Below are positions 16,663 to 25,275 of a stretch of DNA of 64,000 bases, piece after piece (the stretch's first letter is position 1; each line of letters begins with the position of its first letter). A program made the position numbers and the translations under genes. This DNA comes from JBJMLO01 sp045805265. Lineage in GTDB: Bacteria > Actinomycetota > UBA4738 > JACQTL01. The stretch covers positions 50,769 to 114,768 of the forward strand of contig JBJMLO010000025.1 of assembly GCA_045805265.1 (NCBI GenBank), in the 5' to 3' direction. The notes under the pieces were generated by a model, which made no database searches, was not told the DNA's origin, and saw only the letters and a list, made by a program, of their open reading frames with translations.

Positions 16663-18498
16663 ATGTCCGACCAGAGGATCGGCACGGAGCTGGCCGGGTA
16701 CCGCATCGAGTCCCTCCTGGGCCGGGGAGGCATGAGCGTCGTGTACGTGGCCGAGGACCTCCGGCTGAAGCGGAAGGCCGCGCTGAAGGTGCTGGCGCCC
16801 GAGCTGGCCATGGACGAGACGTTCCGGGAACGGTTCATCGCGGAATCCGAGCTGGCCGCCGGGCTCGACCATCCGAACGTCATCCCGATCTTCGAGGCCG
16901 GCGACGCCGGCGGCGTGCTGTTCATCGCGATGCGCTACGTGAAGTCCACCGACCTCAAGGCGCTCATCAAACGGGAGGGCCGCCTGCAGCCGGACCGGGC
17001 GATGTCGATCGTCGGCCAGGCCGCCAGCGCGCTCGACGCCGCGCACGCCCAGGGCCTGGTGCACCGCGACGTGAAGCCGGCGAACATCCTGGTGGCCGAG
17101 GGCCAGGGCCCGGCCGGGACCGACCACGTGTACCTGGCCGACTTCGGCCTGACGAAGCGGGCCCGCCAGCGGACCGGGCTCACCCGGACCGGCCAGTTCG
17201 TGGGCACGGTGGACTACGTCGCGCCCGAGCAGATCGAGGGCAAGGAGATCGACGGCCGGACCGATGAGTACGCCTTGGCCTGCGTGCTCTACGAGTGCCT
17301 GGCCGGCGAGAGCCCCTATCCCAAGGACGACGAGACCGCGGTGCTCATCGCGCACCTCATGGACCCCGTGCCCTCGATCCGGTCGGTCCGGCCCGAACTC
17401 CCTCCGGCGCTCGACGACGTGATCCGGGCCGGGATGGCGAAGCAGAAGGAGTCGCGGTTCCCGGACTGCGTGTCGTTGGTCCGGGCTGCGGACGACGCGC
17501 TCGGCGGCCGCCCGTCCATCACGCAGTACGCGGCGCCGCCGTCCGCAGCCGGCACGTTCGACACCGGGCCTCCGGTGGGCGCGGTCGGTGGTGCGGTGCA
17601 GGCAGGGCCGCCGCCGACGTTCACGGCCCCGCCGGCGTTCTCGGCACCGTCCCCCTCCCCCGGGGTGCCGGCGCCCGCCCCCGGCACGTTCCGGCCGGCG
17701 GACGACGAGCCGCCCCCCAGGCGCCGGTCCGGCCGCAGGCCCTGGACGACCGCGCTGGTGGCCGCCCTGGCCGCGGCCGTGGTGGCCGCGGTCCTGGTCG
17801 TCGTCCTGAGCAGGATCTCGGGCGGCGGAGGAGACGGCGGGCCATCCGGCTCGGCGGCATCGTCGCGAGGCGTCGCGCCCGGCACCGTGATCATGTCGGA
17901 CGATTTCAGCAACGACTCCGGGCGATGGGACCAGTTCGACCAGGCCAACGTGCGCGAGCTCGTATCCAGCGACGGCACCTACCTCCAGGAGATCAAGCAG
18001 CAGGCGGATCCGCCGGTGTTCGCGGCAGGATTCCCCCACACGAGAGCGGTCGCGAAGCTGGGCGACGTCAGCGTGGCCGCGCAGGCCAGAGTGGTGCAGT
18101 CCCAGGGGGTGCGCAATGCGTACGGCGTCGGGTGCCGCACGGAGGGGAGCACGCGTTCGTATTACTTCATCATCACCGCGACCGGACGCTGGGCCATCGA
18201 GAAGAGCGACGGCGTCCACCAGCCGGCTCTGGCCCACGGGACCAGCCCGCTCATCGTTCGGGGAGGCGACGTGAACACGATCCAGGGGGCCTGCGTCGGC
18301 GGCGCGGGCGGTTCGGGCGTGACCCTCACGCTCTCGGTGAACGGACAGGTTGTCAAGAGGTTCGTCGACACGCCGGAGTCGGACGTGCAGGACGACCCAC
18401 CCGGCGTGTTTGCGACCGGCACGGTCGGCCTCCTCTCCATCGGGAACAAGGGGCTGGAGGTCGAGTTCGACCACTTCGTCGTCAAGGCGGCCGGGTAG
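16663..18498 (+). CDS. PknB-like Ser/Thr protein kinase with extracellular jelly-roll-like sensor domain
   Basis: 611-residue transmembrane kinase. The kinase domain spans about 10-275: glycine loop LLGRGGMSVVY (18-28), Lys42 in AALKVL, catalytic HRDVKPANILV near 133-143, DFG at about 160 and GTVDYVAPEQ in the activation loop. A Pro-rich juxtamembrane linker (about 290-355) leads to one helix (about 362-386). The outside part (about 415-611, starting DDFSNDSGRWDQF) resembles a concanavalin-like/LamG or DUF1080-type beta-sandwich rather than PASTA repeats, so it may sense a glycan or other surface ligand. ATG 16663 chosen over a GTG at 16630 because homology starts at once and a TACAAG box lies seven bases upstream. 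Confidence 0.88.
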   Translation: MSDQRIGTELAGYRIESLLGRGGMSVVYVAEDLRLKRKAALKVLAPELAMDETFRERFIAESELAAGLDHPNVIPIFEAGDAGGVLFIAMRYVKSTDLKALIKREGRLQPDRAMSIVGQAASALDAAHAQGLVHRDVKPANILVAEGQGPAGTDHVYLADFGLTKRARQRTGLTRTGQFVGTVDYVAPEQIEGKEIDGRTDEYALACVLYECLAGESPYPKDDETAVLIAHLMDPVPSIRSVRPELPPALDDVIRAGMAKQKESRFPDCVSLVRAADDALGGRPSITQYAAPPSAAGTFDTGPPVGAVGGAVQAGPPPTFTAPPAFSAPSPSPGVPAPAPGTFRPADDEPPPRRRSGRRPWTTALVAALAAAVVAAVLVVVLSRISGGGGDGGPSGSAASSRGVAPGTVIMSDDFSNDSGRWDQFDQANVRELVSSDGTYLQEIKQQADPPVFAAGFPHTRAVAKLGDVSVAAQARVVQSQGVRNAYGVGCRTEGSTRSYYFIITATGRWAIEKSDGVHQPALAHGTSPLIVRGGDVNTIQGACVGGAGGSGVTLTLSVNGQVVKRFVDTPESDVQDDPPGVFATGTVGLLSIGNKGLEVEFDHFVVKAAG

Positions 18499-18513
18499 CG
18501 GCCGCCACCCGGC

Positions 18514-19479
18514 TCAGCCGCCGGCCAGCACGGCGGCGCCGACGGCGCCGGAGAAGTCGCCCAACTCGGTGGTCAGGATCGTGGGCGGATGCTCCTTGAC
18601 GAACAGGTGCGGTTGCATGGCCTCCGCGACCCGGTCGGCGAAGGGCTTCCCCAGGCGGTCGCCGAGGCCGCCGCCGATCATGATCGCCTCGAGGTCGAGG
18701 AGGTTCTGCGCGGAGGCCAGCGCGACTCCCAGCGCCCACACGGCATCGTCGACCAGCTCCTGCGCCATCTTGTCCTTCTTCTCCAGGGCATCCGCCCACA
18801 CCCCCGAGGCCAGGCGGGTTCTCCCCTTCTTCTCCATGATCTTGAACAGGTCAGTCTTGCGGCCCTTTTCCGCGAGCTCGCGGGCCCGGACCTCCATGCG
18901 GCCGCGGCCGGCGTAGGCCTCCAGGCATCCCCCCCGCCCGCAGGAGCACTCGCGCCCGCCATCCTTGACCACGGTGTGGCCGATCTCCCCTGCGGCTCCC
19001 CGGCCCTCGCGGAGCTTTCCCTCGAGGATCAGCCCGCCGCCGACGCCGGTCCCGACGAACACGCCGAGGAAGTTCCGGAACGGGCGGCCGGCACCGCGCT
19101 TGAACTCCCCGAGGATGGCCACCCGGACGTCGTTGTCGATGTGCACCGGCGTGCGCCCGAGCTTGCGGGACACCTGGGGGCCCAGCGGGACCGGGTCGAC
19201 GAACCCGGGCACGTTCGAGGCGAGCGAGACCTGGCCCCGCTCGGCGTCGATCTCTCCCGGCGTGCCGATGCCGACTCCGCGGAGGTCCTTCACGGTGGCC
19301 TCGGCCTGGGCCAGGGAATCCTTCACCGCCTGGGCGATCGCCGCGATCACGTCGCCGGCGCCGCTCTGGGGCGTGGGCACCCGGGAGCTGCCGACCGTCG
19401 CGCGGTTCCGGAGCACGACGGCCTGGATCTTGGTCCCCCCGAGGTCGACCCCCGCCGTCAGTCCAGCCATCCGCGGCAT
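18514..19479 (-). CDS. ROK-family sugar kinase (glucokinase-like)
   Basis: 321-residue cytoplasmic kinase of the ROK family, phosphorylating glucose or a related sugar with ATP. The phosphate-binding motif GVDLGGTKIQAVV is at about 10-22, the zinc-binding signature ECSCGRGGCLEAYAG is intact (so it is a kinase rather than a divergent ROK repressor), and GTGVGGGLILEGK and GGGLGDRLGKP are the second phosphate and adenosine motifs. There is no N-terminal helix-turn-helix. Start ATG 19479 has GGGA seven bases upstream; a second ATG at 19470 is possible. It converges on the Ser/Thr kinase gene with 15 bases between them. Confidence 0.85.
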   Translation of the reverse strand: MPRMAGLTAGVDLGGTKIQAVVLRNRATVGSSRVPTPQSGAGDVIAAIAQAVKDSLAQAEATVKDLRGVGIGTPGEIDAERGQVSLASNVPGFVDPVPLGPQVSRKLGRTPVHIDNDVRVAILGEFKRGAGRPFRNFLGVFVGTGVGGGLILEGKLREGRGAAGEIGHTVVKDGGRECSCGRGGCLEAYAGRGRMEVRARELAEKGRKTDLFKIMEKKGRTRLASGVWADALEKKDKMAQELVDDAVWALGVALASAQNLLDLEAIMIGGGLGDRLGKPFADRVAEAMQPHLFVKEHPPTILTTELGDFSGAVGAAVLAGG

Positions 19480-19613
19480 GGTATCCCGTCCCGCAACCCC
19501 CTCCGGGCGTGACGGGCCATTTCCCCTGGGGCGTCCGGCGGCGTTCGGCGTGGCGCTCGAGCGGGGATGTCGGACCCCCTCCCTACGATGGGCCCGGCCC
19601 CGGAGGAGGAGTC

Positions 19614-20654
19614 ATGGACCAGATCGGGATCGTGTTGATCGCCCTCGGCGTGGGCCTGGGGGCCGGATTCGTGCTGGCGGTGCGGCAGCGCTCCGCCGGG
19701 AGGGCCCGCGCGGGCGTGCCGGCGGCGTCGGCGACCGCGACGCTCGAGGCTCGCATCGACGCGCAGTCGGCCGAGATCCGCCGCCTAGCCGACGGAGCCC
19801 GGGTCCGCGACACCGGCGAGGAACGGCTGCAGGCCGAGGTGCGGGCGGCCCGCCGGGCGCTGGAGGCCCTGGGCATCCGCGACGAGGAGCGACGCGGCCG
19901 GGAGGCCGAGCACGCCGAGGTGATCCGGCGGCTGGCCACCGTGCTGGCCGGCGGGTCCTCGAAGGGCCGGGCCGGGGAGAACGTGCTCCGCGAGCACCTC
20001 GCCGAGCTGCCGCCGGGGATGCTGGTGAGTGACTTCCGGGTCAACGGGAAGGTCGTGGAGTACGGGCTGCTGCTGCCCGACGGTCGGCGGCTGCCGATCG
20101 ACTCGAAGTGGACGGCCGTGCGTGAGCTCGAGGTCCTGGAGGCCTGCGCCGACCCGGAGCGGCGCGACGCGCTGGCCCGGGACGTCGAGCGGGTGGTGGC
20201 GGCCCGGGCGCGGGAGGTGGCGCAGTACCTCGACCCCGGGCTCACCGCGCCGGTCGCCGTGGCGGCGGTCCCCGACGCCGCGTACGCGGTGCTCCGCCGG
20301 GCGCACGCCGAGGCGTTCGGCCGCGGGGTGATCATCGTCCCGTACTCGGCCGCACTCCCCGTTCTGCTGTTCCTGTACAGCCTGGTGGCTCGGTTCGGCT
20401 CCGCGGGAGACCTGGAGGCGTGCCTGACCGAGGTGGCCGGGGTGCTCGAGGTGATGGAGGGCGTCCTGGAGAACAAGGTCGCCCGCGCCGCCACGATGCT
20501 CTCGAACGGCGCCGACGAGATCCGCAGCCAGATGGGCAAGGCCCGGGGGTCGATCGCCCGCGCCCGGGCGAGCTCCGTGGAGCCGCCGGCGGCCATCGCG
20601 TTCCCCTCGCGGCGGGGAGGTGATGCCCCCGAGCTGCTCCGGGCGATCGAGTGA
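19614..20654 (+). CDS. rmuC: DNA recombination protein RmuC homologue
   Basis: 346-residue protein with an N-terminal membrane anchor (IGIVLIALGVGLGAGFVL, 4-21), a coiled coil at about 40-110 rich in Ala/Glu/Arg, and the RmuC nuclease-like core: RAGENVLREHL, VEYGLLLPDGRRLPIDSKW and IVPYSAALPVLLFLYSLV. RmuC-type proteins limit recombination at inverted repeats; the core is related to PD-(D/E)XK nucleases, and the Asp-Ser-Lys of PIDSKW fits that site. It is shorter than the roughly 475 residues of the E. coli protein, as is common in actinobacteria. Strong GGAGGAGGA three bases before ATG. Its stop overlaps the next GTG. Confidence 0.85.
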   Translation: MDQIGIVLIALGVGLGAGFVLAVRQRSAGRARAGVPAASATATLEARIDAQSAEIRRLADGARVRDTGEERLQAEVRAARRALEALGIRDEERRGREAEHAEVIRRLATVLAGGSSKGRAGENVLREHLAELPPGMLVSDFRVNGKVVEYGLLLPDGRRLPIDSKWTAVRELEVLEACADPERRDALARDVERVVAARAREVAQYLDPGLTAPVAVAAVPDAAYAVLRRAHAEAFGRGVIIVPYSAALPVLLFLYSLVARFGSAGDLEACLTEVAGVLEVMEGVLENKVARAATMLSNGADEIRSQMGKARGSIARARASSVEPPAAIAFPSRRGGDAPELLRAIE

Positions 20655-21052
20655 CGCGCGGGCCCGGGCCGGACGCAGGCTCGACTCGGGTATGGTCCGC
20701 TCCGGTGGACGTCGACGTGGGATTCCAGGACGCGCTCGACCGGCTCGGGTTCGAGGTGGCCGAGCAGCGCGGAAGCGGAGGCGCGCGGGTGCACCGGGCC
20801 GCGCCCAACCGGTTCCTGACCTATACGGTCCACGCCTACCCCGACGGGACCGCGCTGTTCAGCTGGGAGTTCGCGATCGTCGACTACCTGGCAACGCGGG
20901 GGGTCGCGCTCGGGTCCAGCGAGTCGCTGAACACGTTCATGTTCCCGGCGACCGACGAGTCCGGCCCCCAGGATCCCGCCTGGCTGACCTCGGTGCTGGA
21001 CCGGGTGGACGCGACGCTGCGCTCGCTCGACTTCGCCGATCCCGAGCGGTGA
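20651..21052 (+). CDS. Conserved hypothetical protein
   Basis: 133 residues; family not recognised. It looks like a compact alpha/beta protein with NRFLTYTVHAYPDGTALFSWEFAIVDY in the middle (no signal peptide or membrane helix) and a helical C-terminus (LDRVDATLRSLDF). The GTG at 20651 overlaps the rmuC stop (GTGA), arguing for co-translation, but the first 18 residues are Pro/Gly-rich and the GTG at 20705 is an equally good start. It is followed by ParA 94 bases later. Confidence 0.5.
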   Translation: MTRGPGPDAGSTRVWSAPVDVDVGFQDALDRLGFEVAEQRGSGGARVHRAAPNRFLTYTVHAYPDGTALFSWEFAIVDYLATRGVALGSSESLNTFMFPATDESGPQDPAWLTSVLDRVDATLRSLDFADPER

Positions 21053-21146
21053 GCCCCTTGGGACCGCCGCCGGCGCGGCCCCCCGGCCGCCGGCCTGGGC
21101 TGTGCGGTTGCCGTCGGCCCGGGCGGGCGATACAACGAGCGGCGTC

Positions 21147-21899
21147 GTGAGCCGAGTCGTCGCCGTCGCCAACCAGAAGGGTGGAGTGGCCAAGACCACC
21201 ACCGTGGCCGCCCTGGCCTCGGCCATGTCCGAGCGGGGCCGGAAGGTGCTCGCGGTCGACCTGGACCCGCAGGCCTGCCTGACGTTCAGCCTGGGGCTGG
21301 ACCCGGACGAGCTCGAGCCCACGATCCACGACGTCCTGGTGGGCCGGGCCGATCCCTCGGAGGCGGTGGTCGCGGTGCCGGGGGACGACTTCGATCTGCT
21401 CCCGGCGAACATCGACCTGGCCGGCGCCGAGGCCTACCTGCTCACGCGGACCGGGCGCGAGTACGCGCTCCGGCAGGTCCTCGAGGAGCTGCCGGACCAC
21501 GAGCTGATCCTCCTGGACTGCCCTCCGTCCCTCGGCGTGCTCACGATCAACGCGCTGACGGCCGCCGACGAGGTGGTCATTCCCATGCAGTGCGAGACCC
21601 TGTCGCACCGCGGCGTGGGGCAGCTGCTGTCGTCGATCGAGGACGTCCGCCGGCTGACCAACCGGCGCCTGGTCGTCCGGGGCCTCCTGCCGACGATGTT
21701 CGACGGCCGAACCAACCACGCGAAGGAGGTCCTGGCGGACGTCGGGTCCCGGTACGGCCTCCCCGTGCTGGACCCGCCCATCCGCAAGAGCATCCGGTTC
21801 GCGGAGGCGCCGCGCGACGGCCGAAGCATCCTCCGGTTCGCCCCGTCCCACCCGGGCGCCGACGCCTACCGCGAGCTCGCCCGGCAGCTGGCCTCGTGA
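21147..21899 (+). CDS. ParA/Soj-type ATPase without a ParB partner
   Basis: 250-residue deviant Walker-A P-loop ATPase. The motif KGGVAKTT is at 11-18 in VAVANQKGGVAKTTTV, Walker B is LILLDCPPSLG and an A' motif is VDLDPQACLT. Such proteins dimerise on ATP, bind DNA non-specifically and position plasmids, chromosomes or protein complexes. No parB-like gene or parS-like repeat is seen nearby, so cargo positioning or a regulatory role is possible rather than chromosome partitioning. GTG start at 21147; its stop overlaps the GTG of the following zinc-ribbon gene, which may be its partner. Confidence 0.85.
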   Translation: MSRVVAVANQKGGVAKTTTVAALASAMSERGRKVLAVDLDPQACLTFSLGLDPDELEPTIHDVLVGRADPSEAVVAVPGDDFDLLPANIDLAGAEAYLLTRTGREYALRQVLEELPDHELILLDCPPSLGVLTINALTAADEVVIPMQCETLSHRGVGQLLSSIEDVRRLTNRRLVVRGLLPTMFDGRTNHAKEVLADVGSRYGLPVLDPPIRKSIRFAEAPRDGRSILRFAPSHPGADAYRELARQLAS

Positions 21900-22378
21900 G
21901 CTCGCGGAGCGGGGACCGCAGCGGGTCCGCCCGGCGATCGGGCCGCAGGAGCGCCGAGCCCCTGACGCGGATCCCCGTGGGCGGTGAGCTGGAGGAACCG
22001 TCGGCGCCGGGTCGGTCGGGCCCGCCGTCGGGCTCCCCGCGCGGCCGGCGGCGTGCTCGTGGCTCTCGCGGCGAGTCGCCCGGGCTCGACCGGATCCGGC
22101 CGCGACCCGACTCCTCGACCGCGTCCATTCCCGGCGAGGGGGATCCCCTGGGCAAGGCCGCGCTGTTCTCCTCCGCATCCGACCGGCGGCCGTCCGCGCT
22201 CGGCACGTTCCTGGTGGAATGCTCCGCCTGTCACCGCGAGACGCCGGTGACTGCAGGTGACCTGGTCCGCCTCGGGCTTCCCTCGATCCACCTGCCGCTC
22301 CTGAAGCGGTACCCGTCGCTCATGCGCTGTCCGGCGTGCGGGCGGCGGACCTGGGTTCGCGTCCGCTGGCACCTGTAG
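21896..22378 (+). CDS. Small protein with disordered N-terminus and C-terminal zinc ribbon
   Basis: 160 residues. The first 100 are Arg/Ser/Gly/Pro-rich and probably disordered. The C-terminal part has two Cys pairs (CSACHRETP and MRCPACGRRTW) about 38 residues apart that should bind one zinc ion. The GTG start overlaps the ParA stop by four bases (GTGA), so the two are translationally coupled. In a ParA operon, a basic disordered protein next to the ATPase often stimulates it or tethers cargo; that is inference only. Confidence 0.6.
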   Translation: MSSRSGDRSGSARRSGRRSAEPLTRIPVGGELEEPSAPGRSGPPSGSPRGRRRARGSRGESPGLDRIRPRPDSSTASIPGEGDPLGKAALFSSASDRRPSALGTFLVECSACHRETPVTAGDLVRLGLPSIHLPLLKRYPSLMRCPACGRRTWVRVRWHL

Positions 22379-22387
22379 CGGGCGCGC

Positions 22388-23899
22388 TCATCGGCCTGCC
22401 GTCACCCTCTGGTCGTCCCGGACGGCGTCGGGCGGGTGGTGGCGCAGCGGCAGCGTCACGGTGAAAACGCTCCCGACCCGGGGCTGGCTCTGGACCTCCA
22501 CCGTGCCGCCCAACGTCCTCGTCAGCTCGCGGACGAGGTGCAGGCCCAGCCCCACGCCGCCGAACCGCCTCGTGGCCGACTGGTCGCTCTGATAGAAGCG
22601 GTCGAAGATGCGCCGGTGCTCCTCCTCGGACACGCCGACCCCGCGGTCACGCACGGTGATCCGTATCCACTGCGGGTCCGCCGTGGCGCCGATCTCGACC
22701 GGCGTGTCGTCCGAGGAGTACTTCAGCCCGTTGTCGATCAGGTTCGCCAGGATCCCGCCGACGAGGGCGGGGTCGCTGTGGAGCGACGGGAGGTCGTCCG
22801 GCAGGTTCACCACGATCCGGCCCGATGCCTCGCGGAACCCCTCCAGGACCTCCTCGACCAGCGCGGACAGGCGGATCGGCGCGATGTCCGGCGCGGCCCC
22901 GTGATGTTCCACGTGGGCGGCCGTGAGGAGGTTCGTGATCAGGCGGAACAGCCGGCCGGACTGGCGCTCGATGGCGCCCAGGAACTCCGCCCGGGCCTCG
23001 GGGTCGTCCTCGAACTCCGGTCGCTGGAGCGTCTTGACGTACCCGAGGATGGTGGTGAGCGGGGTCCGGAGCTCGTGGGACGCGACGGCCGCGAAGTCGC
23101 TCTGCATCTTGTTCAAGCTGCGAAGCTCGGCCACCGACCGCTGCTCGACGCTCAGGAGCCCCTCGAGCCGCCGGGCCTGCCAGTTCAGCTGGTCGTTCTG
23201 CGACCGGAGGGCCCGGGAGGCGCGCAGCACCAGCGGCAGGAGCGCGACGTACAGCACGAGCAGTGCGGCCCCGAACGACAGCAGCAGCTCCCGGAAGAAC
23301 GAGCTGGCCTCGGTCTGGATCGAGCTGTAGTCCTGATACACCTCGACGACCGCGTCCGGCGGCCCGGGAGGAGACGAGCGGACGTACAGCGGCACGTACG
23401 TTGAGAACAGCCGCGGGGCGAGCGAGCGGTCGAACACGTTCTCGGGCTCGCTCAGATCCGTCACTTCGCTGACGGTCTCTCCGCTGATGACCGCCGCGCC
23501 GGGTTCGCCGGCGAAGCGCCGCCCCACCAGCCTGCGTTCGTCCGAGTACAGGATCACGCCCTCGGACGACCACATCTTCATGCGCACCACGGGGTCCTGG
23601 AGGATCCGGCTCGTCACCAGGGCGTCCAGCTGCTCGTAGCTGCGGCCCGTGATCGGCCGGTGCACCGTCGCGTGGATCCCGGAGTCCACCAGCGCGAACC
23701 GGAACGCCTCCCTCGCCACGACCACCGCCTGGAGCTCGGCCGAGCGCTGTGCCCGCCGGGTCATCTCCTGGGAGGCGACGAACGACATCGCGATCGCGAT
23801 CAGCACGAAGACGGCCAGGCTCGCCAGGGCGAACCTGGCCACCAGCCCGAGATGGAGCCGTCGTCGACGCCTTCGTGCCTGCACGCTGGTTCTTTGCAT
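22388..23899 (-). CDS. Membrane sensor histidine kinase, orphan
   Basis: 503-residue two-pass sensor kinase. Helix 1 is at about 18-41, an extracytoplasmic sensor region of about 160 residues follows, and helix 2 is at about 205-228, then a short coiled coil and HisKA with the phospho-acceptor His275 in ASHELRTPLTTILGY. The ATPase domain shows DNGLKYS (N box), RDRGVGVSEEE (G1) and GGVGLGLHLV (G2). The start MQRTSVQARRRRRR (ATG 23899) precedes helix 1; longer readings are antisense to the deacetylase gene. No response regulator gene is adjacent, so its partner is elsewhere. Confidence 0.85.
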   Translation of the reverse strand: MQRTSVQARRRRRRLHLGLVARFALASLAVFVLIAIAMSFVASQEMTRRAQRSAELQAVVVAREAFRFALVDSGIHATVHRPITGRSYEQLDALVTSRILQDPVVRMKMWSSEGVILYSDERRLVGRRFAGEPGAAVISGETVSEVTDLSEPENVFDRSLAPRLFSTYVPLYVRSSPPGPPDAVVEVYQDYSSIQTEASSFFRELLLSFGAALLVLYVALLPLVLRASRALRSQNDQLNWQARRLEGLLSVEQRSVAELRSLNKMQSDFAAVASHELRTPLTTILGYVKTLQRPEFEDDPEARAEFLGAIERQSGRLFRLITNLLTAAHVEHHGAAPDIAPIRLSALVEEVLEGFREASGRIVVNLPDDLPSLHSDPALVGGILANLIDNGLKYSSDDTPVEIGATADPQWIRITVRDRGVGVSEEEHRRIFDRFYQSDQSATRRFGGVGLGLHLVRELTRTLGGTVEVQSQPRVGSVFTVTLPLRHHPPDAVRDDQRVTAGR

Positions 23900-23971
23900 C
23901 GGCCGTCCGGCCCGGTGGGTTGACCCCTCCCCGGGAACGCTCGAACGACGATCCGGTACGCTGGCTGGACC

Positions 23972-24706
23972 ATGCAGTTCGCGCGCGCCCAGGTCTTCTT
24001 CGCGCACCCCGACGACGCCGAGTTCGGCTTCGGGGGCACCGTCGCCCGGTGGGCCCAGGAAGGAACCGAGGTCCACTACGTGTGCGCGACCGACGGCTCC
24101 GCGGGCTCGAACGTGCCGGGCGAGGACCGCGAGTTCATGCGGCCGATCCGCAAGCGGGAGATGGAGGCCGCCGCGGAGGTCCTGGGCGTGGCCAGCGTGA
24201 CGTTCCTGGGATTCACCGACGGGGAGCTCGAGCCGAACCTCGACCTCCGCCGAGCCGTGACCCGCGAGGTCCGCCGCCAGCGGGCCGACGTGCTCGTGGC
24301 TCCGGACCCGGCCCGGCTGTGGAACCGCGGCCGCGACTACGTGAACCACCCCGACCACAAGGCAATCGGGGAAGCCGTCCTGTGCGCGGTCATGCCCGAC
24401 GCGCCGACCAGGGTGCAGTTCCCCGAGCAGATCGAGGAGGGGCTCGAGCCGTTCGAGGTCCCCAACCTGTGGCTGTCGAGCGAGGAGGCCGATACCTACG
24501 TCGACGTCACCGAGTTCATCGAGATGAAGCTGAAGGCGCTGGCCTGCCACGAGTCGCAGGTGAAGAACCTCCCCTACGAGGAGTGGGTGCGCCGCCGGGC
24601 CGCGGAGTTGGGCACGGCGGCCGGCATGGAGCTCGCGGAGGGGTTCCGGACGTTCTCGTTCGCCGACCGCCGACAGCCCGCCGACGAGAGCACGGAGCTG
24701 GCGTGA
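23972..24706 (+). CDS. LmbE/PIG-L family zinc deacetylase
   Basis: 244-residue member of the GlcNAc-PI de-N-acetylase family, which in actinobacteria includes MshB and Mca of mycothiol metabolism. The metal motif AHPDDAEFGFGG is at 11-22 (His12, Asp14, Asp15), with the third ligand in NHPDHKAIGEAV. It lacks the C-terminal extension of MshB, so a mycothiol role is possible but not shown. A TACGCT box ends nine bases before the ATG and no Shine-Dalgarno is seen. The stop overlaps the next ATG by one base (TGATG). Confidence 0.85.
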   Translation: MQFARAQVFFAHPDDAEFGFGGTVARWAQEGTEVHYVCATDGSAGSNVPGEDREFMRPIRKREMEAAAEVLGVASVTFLGFTDGELEPNLDLRRAVTREVRRQRADVLVAPDPARLWNRGRDYVNHPDHKAIGEAVLCAVMPDAPTRVQFPEQIEEGLEPFEVPNLWLSSEEADTYVDVTEFIEMKLKALACHESQVKNLPYEEWVRRRAAELGTAAGMELAEGFRTFSFADRRQPADESTELA

Positions 24707-25275
24707 TGGACCCCGACGATCTCGAGCCCGACGACCTCGATCCCGACGACGCCTCGGCGCCGGGCGACGGCGGCGACGACGACGAGGAGGAGGCGCGCGA
24801 GCTCGATCCCCGCGAGCGCGAGGACATCGAGTCCGACCTCGAGGACCTCACCGACATGCGGGTCGTGTTCGAGCCCCAGGGCGTGCGCGGCGTGGTGATC
24901 GCGTGCCCCGACTGCGGCTCCAACCACTATTACGACTGGGACCTCCTGAAGGAGAACCTCGAGCACATGCTGGAGTTCGGCGAGCCCCAGATGCACGAGC
25001 CGGCGTTCGAGCCCCGCGAGGAGGACTACGTCCAGTGGGACTACGGCAAGGGGTACATCGACGCCCTGGCCGATGCCGGTGTCGAGCGCGTCGGTCCGGT
25101 CGAGCTGAAGGCCTGCCCGTGGTGCGAGTCCACGCTGGAGGACGCGTTCGCCTTCTGCCCCCGCTGCGGCCGCCACCTGGCTCCGGCCCGGCTGTTCCGC
25201 CAGCTCGTCGACGGCGGCATGGACGAACGCGAGGCCCGCGCGACGCTCACCCGGGCCGGCTTCGAGCCGCTGTAG
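24706..25275 (+). CDS. DUF5319 family protein with zinc-ribbon C-terminus
   Basis: 189 residues. The first 45 are almost all Asp/Glu/Pro. The middle carries the DUF5319 pattern known from actinobacteria (IESDLEDLTDMRVVFEP, GVRGVVIACPDCG, YDWDLLKENLEHML, YVQWDYGKGYIDAL). The C-terminal third adds two further Cys pairs (CPWC, CPRCG) and a helical DEREARATLTRAGF tail, so up to two zinc sites are possible together with CPDCG. Function unknown. Start ATG shares a base with the deacetylase stop. Its 3' end overlaps the convergent ligD gene by 29 bases. Confidence 0.75.
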   Translation: MDPDDLEPDDLDPDDASAPGDGGDDDEEEARELDPREREDIESDLEDLTDMRVVFEPQGVRGVVIACPDCGSNHYYDWDLLKENLEHMLEFGEPQMHEPAFEPREEDYVQWDYGKGYIDALADAGVERVGPVELKACPWCESTLEDAFAFCPRCGRHLAPARLFRQLVDGGMDEREARATLTRAGFEPL

